Shown here: positions 22,978-33,247 of the stretch, piece after piece
How the letters are laid out: each line of letters opens with the position of its first letter
How positions within the stretch are numbered: position 1 is the first letter of the stretch
DNA from: Chrysopilus asiliformis
Lineage: Eukaryota > Arthropoda > Insecta > Diptera > Rhagionidae
Reading direction: 5' to 3'
Length of the DNA stretch: 64,000 nucleotides
Assembly: GCA_964034945.1 (NCBI GenBank)
Contig: OZ035962.1
Location: forward strand, 83,473,942 to 83,537,941
Position numbers and translations under genes: made by a program
The notes under the pieces: generated by a model
The model's input: only the letters and a program-made list of their open reading frames with translations
Databases searched by the model: none
Told to the model about the DNA's origin: nothing

Positions 22978-24021
22978 AGCTGCGACCCATTGGGCTGATT
23001 TTTTACTCCGGAGTGTTCCCGAACAAAGCAAAACTGCACCACCTCCAATTCACGAACAATTTTCAAGAACATGTATTGCCATATCGTAGTCACAAACGTT
23101 TGAATGGGAAATTTTTCTCTCAGATCGGCGGAGTGTATTCAATTGTAGCTCTTATGGAAATTACATTATGGCTAAAATGATAAAAACTTGTGAAAGCAAA
23201 GTTTAAATTGTCATTTCAATATTTTTAGTGTGATTATATTTGGTTGAACGCAAAAAGACTAAAAATAACTAAAAAATCATAAGTTTTGGTAAATATTTTA
23301 TTGACATTAATCAACAAAACATATATATTGATATGTAAAGCAACGGACATAAATATTAATTAAACCTGAGACGATTGGGATTCTCTGACGGCCAACGAAT
23401 TGTTGTTTAGCGCCCACAAAATCTGTATTAAAAAATTAATTATGGAGCATAATCAGGTAAAAATGGTGTATACTTTCTCTTTATAATCAATACATAATGA
23501 AAATCTTGGTTTAGATATTAAATTTATTATACGAGGATGAAAGTGATGGAAATTTTGAAGCACTAGATCCAGTCCCTCGGTCTTTCGCGTTCTTATAAGC
23601 GCGGTAAAGACTTTTCCACTTCACCTCCAGATTTTCCGGCGTCGCCAGTGAAAGCTGTGAATATATAAAATGTTTAATTGTTTTTCTTTATTAATTAAAT
23701 AAATTACTAACCAGTACATCTTCAGCCTCCAGATCTTGCAACATATTTTCCCAGAACCGATTTTTGCTTCTGGTTCGAAAATATTCCTCTTTTCTGTTTT
23801 TGTAACAAGAAATAAGGGCTTTCCCCTCATTGAATGACCATTTTCGTGGCTGATTCATATTTTAAATTGAATATTTAACTGGAGACAATAGTTCGATTCA
23901 CAGCACTGCTACACAAATATGACAGCTCAATTTTGAGGTTAGAAATTGTTCTTGGCATAAAAAATTCGACCCATTGAAAATTTACTCCGGAGTAAAAAAA
24001 TCAGCCCAATGGGTCGCAGCT
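22978..24021. mobile_element. DNA element with ~37-bp terminal inverted repeats carrying a Myb/SANT-like gene (1.04 kb)
   Basis: Left end AGCTGCGACCCATTGGGCTG followed by a T run and ACTCCGGAGT; the right end (23984-24021) is its complement with a one-base difference in the T run. The flanks read ATT at 22975-22977 and 24022-24024, compatible with a 3-bp target duplication (a TA duplication is the alternative). A second partial copy of the end motif lies inside the right end (about 23966-23982). The only protein it could encode is the small Myb/SANT-like product at 23511-23858. No DDE transposase is present, so it would be non-autonomous. It ends just before the ZNF-2 promoter. Confidence 0.82.
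23511..23858 (-). CDS. Small Myb/SANT-like (trihelix) protein inside the inverted-repeat element
   Basis: Two exons, 23858-23712 and 23654-23511 (stop TAA), phase 0, giving 96 residues. It begins 'MNQPRKWSFNEGKALISCY', the first helix of a trihelix domain with its Trp, continues 'FWENMLQDLEAEDVL' (helix 2) and 'LEVKWKSLYRAYKNAKDRG' (helix 3 with the family's 'KWK.L.R.Y...K' pattern). That is a complete DNA-binding domain with almost nothing after it. A possible further exon (acceptor near 23424, minus strand) exists but no good donor leads to it. Such proteins assist the transposase in PIF/Harbinger elements by binding the element or aiding nuclear import; that role here is inference. Confidence 0.7.
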
Positions 24022-24118
24022 ATTGTATATCCTTTAAATTTTGTTATACTCATTTTTCCGTCAAATGGCCGAGCTTCCTGCATTTGCCAATAGGAATAAA
24101 TCCGGTCATAAAACCACG

Positions 24119-24170
24119 CTGGCAACACGACTGCTGTCAAAATCAGCTGAGCTCTAAAAGTTTTGTTTAC
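24119..24170 (+). promoter_or_regulatory. ZNF-2 promoter module
   Basis: CTGGCAACACGA (24119), CTGTCAAAA (24134) and TTTGTTTAC ending at 24170, 36 bp before the ATG. This is a clear instance of the module shared by the array. Confidence 0.65.
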
Positions 24171-24206
24171 CAACTTTTGGTTTACCTACTCTTAAGATTT
24201 TGAAAA

Positions 24207-25777
24207 ATGGGATCTCAAACACAAAATTTCGAAAACAAAAATATTTGTAGAGCTTGTATGCTGAACATTGAGAATGTCTCAATCAGTTTAATTAAAAACA
24301 CAGATCTTATTGATAAATATGGAGCATGTACATCAATTGAGGTTAGTAGAATGGTTTCTTCGCTGTAAAAGATTTCTTGAGTAACAGAAAATAATCCTAT
24401 GACCGAAATTTTCCATATGTCTTTCAGATAAATTTTGCTGATGGATTACCACTCAACCTTTGTGGGAAATGTTACGAAAAACTGAATGAATTTTACGAAT
24501 TCCGTAAAATGTGCATGGTATCGCAACAGAAGATGCTTATCTCTTTATCAAATCCTAAAAATCTGGAGTACAATGAAGGCACACAAGACAGCTTCTCAAA
24601 TTCATTGAAGGCTGAGCCGATATTCAAAGAGTGTAAAGTAGAAATTGAAGAATTTAATCTAGAAGCTATACAAGAACAGAGCCTAGATGACCCAATAAAA
24701 GATTACGTCGACGATGAAAGATCATTTGAAGAAGAATTTCAACAAACTGATAAACCCGCTAAAAAGAAGATTAAAAAGAGTAATTCTGATAAGAAAAAAC
24801 TTACCAAAGATGGTGAAAGCACAAAGAATCAGAATAAACGATTCTTCTCCTGTAATTTGTGCAACAAAAAATTCGTAGTTAAAGAAAAGTATGAAGGGCA
24901 CCTGAGACAACATGAAGGATTTAAGGTAATGAATTCAATGATTTTATATTCCAGGAACAGCTAAAAATAAAAAAATAGGGTTTTAAGTGCGATATGTGCG
25001 ATGCAGAATTGAAGAGTTACAAGGGATTAAAGCGACACAAAAAAGACATCCATGACGAAAATAAAAGGGTCACATGCACCGTTAGCGGATGTGGTAAAAC
25101 TTATAAAACACGAGATGTTTTACGGAATCATATTAGAGAAGTTCACAAAGGTAGGAAGCCAGCATCGATTGTTTGTGAGCTTTGCGGAAAGGTTTTACTA
25201 GATCCAGCTTCATTAAGGGTGATTTTTTTTTAAATGAATTTTTTCATGTCTAATGACTGATTTACTATTAGAGACACAAAAACATGCACGCTGGTATCAA
25301 ACCATTTGCCTGTAATCTTTGTCCAAAGGCATTCCCTACAAAAGATAAATTGAATATACATATATTAAAACATAAGGGTATAAAGAAGCACGAATGTGCA
25401 ATTTGTGGATTAAAGAAAACAACGGGACATGAACTTAAAGTCCACATGCGAGTTCACACAAAGGAAAGATCATATAAATGCGATTATTGCGATGGTATTT
25501 ACACTAATCCTGGTAAAAGTCTTTTTAGTTGTTGACTTTAGCAGAAAACTTGATTTAAAATGAATTTTTAGGCAATTTGAAACGTCATAAAGCTCTCGTA
25601 CACCTGAAGGTGAAGAAATTCCATTGTACGTATTGTGATTTGAGTTTCGGGAAGGCGGAAACGTTGAAACATCACGTAATGAGACATACTGGAGAAAAGC
25701 CACATGAATGTTCCATTTGTGAAAAACGGTTTATTCAATCTGTTGCATTGCAAAAACATATGAAAACGCATAAATAA
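24207..25777 (+). CDS. ZAD-C2H2 zinc-finger protein, ZNF-2
   Basis: Exons 24207-24341, 24428-24925, 24979-25218, 25272-25512, 25572-25777; 439 residues. ZAD ligands Cys14, Cys17, Cys57, Cys60. The linker carries 'FKECKVEIEEFNLE' at about residue 100 and a Lys-rich patch before finger 1 (Cys187). Nine fingers; finger 4 is 'CELCGKVLLDPASLR/RHKNMH' across intron 3, finger 6 'CAICGLKKTTGHEL', finger 8 'CTYCDLSFGKAETLKHH', finger 9 'CSICEKRFIQSVALQKH'. Fingers 8-9 are joined by HTGEKPHEC. Introns 2 and 3 are 53 nt. It is closest in the array to ZNF-1 and ZNF-7 by its 'TTGHEL'/'KAETLKHHVMRH' finger signatures. The promoter is immediately right of the Myb-carrying element. Confidence 0.92.
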
Positions 25778-27206
25778 TCATCCAAGCACAAAAGAATATC
25801 TCATTTAAATGTCATTTTCACTATAACCACAACTGTAACTAATTTTTTTTTATATAAATAATTTTATTTTTTAATATACAATTAGAAGCACTTGGAATTT
25901 CAAAAAGTATTATATATTAAAGTTTAGAATATTCGTTTCTTGAAGGAATAAATATTTCCAACATTGAAATATTCATCTTATAAAAGATTATAATTTATAA
26001 CTAATTTTTTAAGATCAACTTTTTGATTTTTTCCGGCTAACGAATTTTGAAACAAAATTAAGAGGTCGAAATGTTTCATAAATATATAAAATGAGACAAA
26101 AAAGAGTTGTAGTTTTTTTTTTTGTGGAAAAAGTTTCCAAGAAATTCTCGTTATTGGCAGGAAAGATACCTAAAAATTGACGATTCAAGAAAATGTGATC
26201 TTATTAAAAAAAATGGTTTGAGGTCCGGTTTATTTCGTTGTTTTTAGAGCCCCTTTTTAAGCATTTTAAAGAAATACTTAAATCGAAAAAAATAAGAAAG
26301 ACTCGACGAAACCTCTAATATACACTTCGTCGCACAGCTTGGTGCGAGGCTAAATTTGCCCACAAAAAACTATAGTATTCCATAAAATAATTGGTTATTT
26401 AAGGACCAAGAATTTTTTTTTGTCGATCATATGGAACTTTTTTTATAACCTAAATTTTCGCTCATCGAGCTTTGACGAAAACTTGAGGTGCTGCGATAAA
26501 TATTTATAAATAAACATTTCTTGGTTAGAAAAGATCTCGGAACTATTTCTAAGATTTCATTTATTTAACAATTACCTGTAGTTTTGTAGTTTTAATGAGG
26601 ATCTCCATTACCATGACTTCTGTAACTGCAAAAAAATGCAGAAAACTAGAGCAAGATAGACTTATATAGATCTAAATAGAAATGACTGAATACAAGTATA
26701 AACGCTTTCCCTTCCAGTTGAACAACTTTATAGCAATCATATCAAACCTTATGCTATGAATATAAGGTTCAAATTGGCATAGAAATAAAGCTATACAGCT
26801 GTATGTGTGTGGTTGAACTACATGAAAAATGACAGCTACGCTATAATAGCACTTTGGATGTGTCTCCGCTCACTATTCACTTACAGGGACAATGTGTGAT
26901 TGTAGTAGAAATCGCTATAAAAAAGTTCAAGTCTGTCAACTGTAACCATAAAATCGCCATAAAAAACCGGGGAAATAATTTTTGCAGTTGCAGACAAAAT
27001 TTTGCAGTTGATTCTTATCTCCCTTTCTCGCCAAGGTATCTTCACATAAATGTGTCTCTATTTTTTTGCAGTTGGGAAAAATCATGGTAATGGAGGGCCT
27101 CCTTTACTTTTAAGGTTGCGCTATAATTTAGTACACAACGAGGCTCTCTAATTTGTTCAGCAGTTTTCTTGATTCTTTGAACATGTAAGCAGTTCACAGT
27201 GATTGG
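25778..27206. other. Intergenic between ZNF-2 and ZNF-3
   Basis: AT-rich 3' flank of ZNF-2 (AATAAA-like hexamers around 25948), then sequence without a recognisable gene up to the MITE-like element at 26597. The plus-strand frame at 26854-27090 is inside that element and has no known domain. Confidence 0.4.
26597..27101. mobile_element. MITE-like element with imperfect inverted ends (about 505 bp)
   Basis: Left end GAGGATCTCCATTACCATGA then 'AACTGCAAAAAAATG'; right end is the complement of 'GAGGCCCTCCATTACCATGA' with 'AACTGCAAAAAAATA'. The arms are about 40 bp with several mismatches. 'TTTGCAGTTG' recurs inside. No certain target duplication. The right end lies about 110 bp before the ZNF-3 promoter module. 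Confidence 0.6.
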
Positions 27207-27211
27207 TAAGC

Positions 27212-27268
27212 CTGGCAAGCACTCAAAATCAGCTGATTGTGGCTGATTGCAAGTGCAAAGTTGTTTAC
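27212..27268 (+). promoter_or_regulatory. ZNF-3 promoter module
   Basis: CTGGCAAGCACTCAAAATCAG from 27212 (a variant of the first two blocks run together) and TTGTTTAC at 27261-27268, 38 bp before the ATG. 'AAATCAGCTGA' is shared with ZNF-2. Confidence 0.55.
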
Positions 27269-27306
27269 AAACTTTGTGCTCGGAATTGCTCGAAGTTTTT
27301 CGAGAA

Positions 27307-28965
27307 ATGGAATCGCAAGAACAGAATTTGGAAGCCGAAACTCTTTGCAGAGGTTGTATGTTAAATATTGAAAGCAGATCAATTAGTTTTATAAAAAATA
27401 CAGATCTTATCGAAAAATATGTCGCCTGCACATCCATTGAGGTAAGTGCAATTATTTTCTTAAATTACGTTTGAATAGACATAAAATAGCAGTATTAAAA
27501 CTTAAAACTAGTTTTATTCAAAATTTCTAACTCAATAATCAGCAGTTTATTAAGCGCTTTTAATATTTTTTGTAGGTCAATTTTGCCGATGGGCTTTCAC
27601 TAAATCTATGTGAAAAATGTTGCAAGCTAATCAACGACTTTTTCGATTTTCGTAAAATGTGCATAGAATCTTATCAAAAGATGCGGGATTCACTATCAAC
27701 AATAACTGACAATAATTACAGCTCTGAAATAAAAGATTTGTTAAAAAATGAGCCGACCGTCAACGAATGCAAAGTAGAAATACAGGAATTTAATACGGAA
27801 TTTATCTCCAAAGAATCCGAAGACGTGGATGAAGATACATATGATGAAAAGGCTGATTTCTTGCCAAAATTTGATGAATCAAGCGAAGCCGAAAGTTCAA
27901 AAAGCTACGAAGAACAGAAAAGTAAAAAAACAAGTTTGTCGAAAACCAGCGATGATAAAAAGTCGAATAATGTTCTGGTTTGCAACTTATGTAGTAAAAG
28001 ATTTTACCAGAAGCTCCGATATGAGGGACACATGAGACAACATGAAGGATTGAAGGTAGTGTAAGAATAATGGTATAAGAGACCGGTACAAGAGTTTTAT
28101 ATTCAAATTGCGAAACAAAATAATGCAAAAATAAAAAATTTCTTTTAGCCATTTGTTTGCGAAATCTGCAATGCGGAATTGGCTGATTATAGAGGATTTC
28201 AACGGCACAAAAAAAGTGCACATGGCAATCTTAAAAGAGTGACATGCACTGTGAGCGGATGTGACAAGACTTACAAAACAAGCGATGCCCTACGGTTGCA
28301 CATTAAAAAATTCCATAAAGGCTTAAAACCAACACCATTCATCTGTGAACTTTGCGGAAAAGTTTTGAGCAAGCGAAGCACTTTAAAAGTAATACATCTC
28401 TCATAATACTCCAGAAATATTAACATTTCCTATCATGTTTTAAGGTTCATATGAATAGTCATGCAGGTATCCGACCATTTTCATGTTCTCAATGTCCAAA
28501 ATCGTTTCTTACGAAAGGGAAACTGAAAGTTCACGTAATGCGACATGACGGTATAAAAAACTTTATCTGCCCTAAGTGTGGTATAAAGAAAATATCAAAT
28601 TCGGAACTTAAAAAACATCTGGAATTTCATAATCAAGAAAAAATATTCAAATGCGAATTCTGCTCCAGTACTTTTAGTAAAATAAGTAAGTATTTCTCGT
28701 ATTCTTGTTTGTTTTTTACAGTTTTTTTTTAAAACAATTTTTAGTTTACTTGAAGCGGCACACGAATGTTGTACACAAAAAGATCAAAAAGTATCAATGT
28801 AAATACTGCAATTTAGCGTTTGGTAAAGCGGATACTTTAAAACATCACATGATGCGGCATACTGGGGAAAAGCCGGAAGAGTGCAAAGTTTGTGGAAAAC
28901 GTTTTATTCAAGTGGTGGCACTTCGAGCACACATGAAGATACACGCTAAATCAAAAAATAAATAG
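27307..28965 (+). CDS. ZAD-C2H2 zinc-finger protein, ZNF-3
   Basis: Exons 27307-27441, 27576-28055, 28149-28388, 28445-28685, 28745-28965; 438 residues. The ZAD begins 'LCRGCM' (Gly where the others have Ala), ligands Cys14, Cys17, Cys57, Cys60. The linker has 'VNECKVEIQEFNTE' and a Ser/Lys-rich stretch. Finger 1 starts at Cys181. Finger 6 is the most diverged of its type, 'CPKCGIKKISNSEL'. Finger 7 ('CEFCSSTFSK') is completed in exon 5, where the split codon gives Ile. Fingers 8-9 read 'CKYCNLAFGKADTLKHH' and 'CKVCGKRFIQVVALRAH'. The exon-5 type groups it with ZNF-4, ZNF-5 and ZNF-6. Confidence 0.92.
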
Positions 28966-29972
28966 TATGATAGAATAAAAAGGGTTTTTCTTTTATTGAA
29001 TGTCGTTTAAAATGTAACAAAAGAGCAATTTTGATTTTGAAATGCAATGGTAAGATCTGTCCATAAAATATGAAAAGTTCTTTTTGGTTTCGTTCCTTTT
29101 TCTTTAAATGAAAACTAGCTCACCGTCATTCTGGTATGGAAGCTGGTAAAGCAGGCCCTGATGACGGTAGCCAGCTTCCATACCAGAAACAGGCTCCTAG
29201 TGGGGTTTCGGAGCAGACATGCTTGACCTTTTGGGAGGAATTTTTCGGATGTAAAAATAAAAATAATATAACGTTTTGTTATATATTTTTTATGATTTGT
29301 AAGACGAGAAATTCCAATAGTGTTAAATTAAAATAACCGTTCCTAAAAAATTGACAAAAGTATTTAAAGAAGTGAGAATATAAGGTACGTAAAAATAAGA
29401 TTTTGTTCGGCGTGTGTATTTGAAAAAGTTCGAATGTAGTTTTTCTATTGAAAACTTTTTTTAATTTTTGAAGTTGAATTAGACAAAATTTTCCCATATA
29501 GAAATAAAATCCAAAACAATCATGGCTATTTTGAAATCGGAAGTCGATTCGATTCGTCACTCAATTGGTATTCTGGTATTTTGAAATTTGCAACAAGTAA
29601 TTCTACCCTCAAAATGTTACTAGATCGTACGCAATCGAACAGAAATGAAACGCAGCGGATTCAAGAATTCAAATTGAGGGAAATCGAACCAAATTAACGG
29701 TACTTCGGATTCCAGAATAGGCCTGAATGTTTCCTGAAAGATAAATTGGAGAAAAAAAAATACCGTATGGTATATGGGAAAAATATCCCAAATGTGTTAA
29801 AAAGTGAAAAATATGTCATGTACCTATGGAAAATGTTTAAAAAATTAAAAAAAAATTATTGTAAAAAACTACGATTGATATTTATTTTTCATAATTTACA
29901 CTAATTTGTAGAAAAATTGTTTCTACCATTATCCAATACTGAGCGGTTCAAATTTTTACTTGATTTCTTTTT
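28966..29972. other. Intergenic between ZNF-3 and the 29.98-kb MITE, with a hairpin
   Basis: Contains an 18-bp perfect inverted repeat: TTCTGGTATGGAAGCTGG at 29129-29146 and its complement at 29171-29188. A second, overlapping pair lies at 29121-29129 and 29161-29168 (ACCGTCAT/ATGACGGT). The rest is AT-rich with no supported gene. Confidence 0.5.
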
Positions 29973-29975
29973 TAA

Positions 29976-30370
29976 AGCCTAGTACGCAGTTCGAGTAAAA
30001 TGAAATTTTCCATACAAATTTAACACTGCGCTTAAATTTAACCTCAGAAATTTTACCAAGCGGTACGCAGTTCGCTGGTAAAATGATGTGAAAAATTCAT
30101 GTTGAAACGTTGCCTCACTGAATGGTGTAGAAAGTCTCCACTTGATTTTACCAGCATTTTAACTGTTCGGTACATTAAATTCGAGGTAAAAATTTGACAG
30201 ATGAAAATAATAGAGGTTCTGTTTCCAGTTTTCTTAACGAGTGTGGTTTTTTAATTGTGTGTGCTCGGCTGTCAATGTTTTTTCTCCACAAACAGTTTTT
30301 ACTTCGGTTTTAATGTGCCAATTTGGAGACCGCGTTAAAATTTCATTTTACTCGAACTGCGTACTAGGCT
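29976..30370. mobile_element. PIF/Harbinger-like MITE (395 bp), family H2
   Basis: Near-perfect terminal inverted repeats of about 33 bp starting AGCCTAGTACGCAGTTCGAG at 29976, complement ending at 30370. Flanked by TAA at 29973-29975 and 30371-30373, the Harbinger-type duplication. Non-coding. It ends only 64 bp before the ZNF-4 promoter module. Confidence 0.9.
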
Positions 30371-30433
30371 TAAAAATCTTGGCAAAAATCGAATTCCGCT
30401 GAATAATTTTTTTTCAATATACATTAATTTTCA

Positions 30434-30482
30434 CTGGCAACACTCAAATAAGTTTGGTTGTCAAAAATCGAAGTTTGTTTAC
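30434..30482 (+). promoter_or_regulatory. ZNF-4 promoter module
   Basis: CTGGCAACACTC (30434), TTGTCAAAAA (30459) and GTTTGTTTAC ending at 30482, 33 bp before the ATG. Confidence 0.65.
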
Positions 30483-30515
30483 GTTTTTATTCGAGGGTGC
30501 AGAAAAATCCGAAAA

Positions 30516-32245
30516 ATGGGGACAGCGGATCCTTTAAATTTCGACACAATAATATGCCGAGCATGTATGGTCGACGTTTTTGAACCCACAATAAGTTTTA
30601 TCAAGAATTCCGAACTAATCGATATTTATTTAGCCTGCACTTCGTTGGAAGTAAGTAGATTTGATAAAGTCTGAATCAAAAAAGGATTTCTCTTCTGCCC
30701 TCGTTTTCAGATTGAAATAAAATGTCTTAAAAATTTCAAACACAATCATTTTTATGACTAGATAGATTTGAATTCATTCCATTTACTTCTAGGTTCAATT
30801 TACCGATGGTTTATCCCTGAATCTCTGTGAAAAATGCAACCAAATGCTTCACGATTTCTACGACTTCCGGAAAATGTGCGTAGAGTCGTACAAAAAAATG
30901 CTCGAGATTTCGAAGAAAAATTTGAATACAGATAAATACGATGACACGAAAATAGAAGAAATACCCGTTAAGGAATGCAAAGTAGAAATCCAAGAACTGA
31001 ATATCGAGATTTACAATGAGGAGAAGCCAGAGCTGAGTGAAAACGAGGATTTCGAGTCGGATGATGACGACGAGAAAGCTTCGAATTTTTCCGATAACCT
31101 AGATCACGAAAGTTCTAACGAATCAGAAGCTGCCGAGGCAGAGGAAGATGTCAGAGAACAAAAGCCAAGGAATTACAAAACGAAACCTAAAAAGGAGACA
31201 TCAACTCCCGCTAAGAAAAGAGAAGTGTTTGCCTGTAATTTATGTGATAAAAAGTTCCATCATCAGATGCGGTACGAGGGACACTTGCGACAGCATCAAG
31301 GATTAAAGGTAAACTTTAATTGAAAAAGCTCTCTTATACTATGGAAAAAAACCTTTTATTATTTTTTATTTTCAGCAATTTATATGTGAAATATGCAACA
31401 AGGGATTGGCCAACATAAAATCTTATCGTCGTCACAAAAAAGAGTCACACGGCGACAGCAGTAAACGACGTCGATATCCATGTACACAGGAAGGATGCGA
31501 CAAAAAGTATGCAACACCGGAAGGACTGAGATACCACACGAAGAAAATTCACTTTGGAATCAAAATTCCCACTTATGTTTGTGAATTGTGTGGCAAAGTA
31601 TTGAAAACCTCATATACGTTAAGTGTAAATTTCTTAAAAAGTAACAGAGAACAAATTGTTTATTGGATAATTATTTGCAGTTGCACAAAAACACCCATGC
31701 CGAAATAAAACCGTACCCGTGCTCGGAATGTCCCAAACGATTCACTACTCCCGTTGCCCTCAGAGATCATTTGTTGCGGCATAGAGGAGTGAAGAATTTC
31801 GCGTGTCATATTTGCGGAGCACGAAAGACAACGAAAAGAGAGCTTAGGCTGCATATCAAAAATCACGAATCGAAAAAAGTTTACAATTGTGAAATTTGTT
31901 CAAGTTCTTTCCGACAGGCTGGTAATTCTTTTAAGCGTGGAAATTAATTGAAAAATATGCAAATACAAATTATTTTTCATTTTTTTTTAAATTTTAGCTT
32001 ACTTGCGACGACATATAAATATTGTCCATAAAAAGATCAAGAGATATCAGTGTACGTACTGCGATTCGGCATTTGGTAAAGCGGACACTTTGAAACATCA
32101 TGTTATGCGGCATACCGGAGAAAAGCCCGAAGTTTGCCCCATTTGCGATAAACGGTTTATTCAGGTGGTGGCACTGCGAGCTCATTTGAAAACACACGAG
32201 AAATACAAGAATCAACCACTGGGAGATGAAGAACTACAGACATAA
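30516..32245 (+). CDS. ZAD-C2H2 zinc-finger protein, ZNF-4
   Basis: Exons 30516-30650, 30793-31308, 31376-31624, 31681-31921, 31998-32245; 462 residues. ZAD ligands Cys14, Cys17, Cys57, Cys60. A long acidic linker with 'VKECKVEIQELNIE' and a run of Asp/Glu around residue 120, then a Lys-rich patch. Finger 1 starts at Cys193. The finger 2-3 spacer is three residues longer ('GDSSKRRRYPC'). Finger 6 reads 'CHICGARKTTKREL' (Arg-Lys instead of Lys-Lys, still no aromatic). Exon 5 is nearly identical to that of ZNF-5 although the rest of the two genes is well diverged. The C-terminus 'NQPLGDEELQT' extends past the last finger. Confidence 0.92.
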
Positions 32246-33152
32246 ACCCTTAATTTGTAATTTTAACTTTTATAGAAATACATTGTGATCAATTGAATGA
32301 TTGAAAATTGTAGTTTTCTAATCTAGTTTTTGGTTTTCAGTTTATATCATTTTATTTTTTTTTTCGTTTACTGATTTTCAATATCTTTCGTTCTCAAAAT
32401 ATAACCTCTCCAAAAACTTCTTGACAATTCTTTAAGTTATCCTTTTTGAGGGAATTGCAAAAACTTTGTTTTATTTCGATAGAGGAAGGATCGATTTTTC
32501 TCGTTTTTGGGTGTGATTTACCTTTTGATAAAAGCGGATATTTCCTAATTTTCAAGTTTATATCATAATTAGTTCTCGAATTGTACAAAGCTAATTTCCA
32601 AATTCTGATTTTTTAACATATTATGTCAAGCCGTCCTCCTCCCTTTCCGCACAGATTTGCGACGCAATTTATTAACGTGAAACTCGCATCAAACATGATC
32701 GTTTTTTCCAGATATATAATGGTAAAAAGGGCAGTTCCACTTAGTGAATTGGACTTTTGGGATGTTAGATTTAGGCCAGTCATCCTGCATTTGAGTTTTT
32801 AAGATAAACTTGTAAACCTTTATATAAGGCATATTGCCATTTGGTTGGATAAACGAAAAATAAAAAAATATATATATAAAAAAAAATTTGGCAAGAATAA
32901 TTTTGATTTTTGCATAGTTCTCACGTTATCCTTACAGAACTCCGATATCGTTACAAGGTACTGAAAATTTTATATTGTCTACGGATGATTGGAAGTGGGT
33001 CAAAATTGAATTATAAAATTTTACCCTGACAGACAAACAAACCGAAAGAGACAAACACACAAAAAAAAGCAAGCTAAATACAAGATTTCAATAAATTTCG
33101 TTGTATGGAGGTTCCACTGTAATTGAATTGATAAACCTGTAACCATCGTTAC
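32246..33152. other. Intergenic between ZNF-4 and ZNF-5
   Basis: No gene. At about 32920-33070 there is a block resembling the end of the interspersed repeats ('AAAATTTTACCCTGACAGAC' then AAACAAAC/AGACAAACAC runs). The remainder is AT-rich. Confidence 0.4.
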
Positions 33153-33153
33153 A

Positions 33154-33209
33154 CTGGCAACACGAATTATTGCTTAATTTTTTTATCTGTCAAAAAGGCG
33201 TTTGTTTAC
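33154..33209 (+). promoter_or_regulatory. ZNF-5 promoter module
   Basis: CTGGCAACACGA (33154), CTGTCAAAAA (33187) and TTTGTTTAC ending at 33209, 38 bp before the ATG. Confidence 0.65.
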
Positions 33210-33247
33210 GACTAGTGTTTGGTGCTTTTCATCGCAAAAACGTAAAA

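Noticed and set aside
27802..28221. 139-codon minus-strand frame
   Set aside because: Antisense of ZNF-3 exons 2-3; crosses well-supported splice sites.
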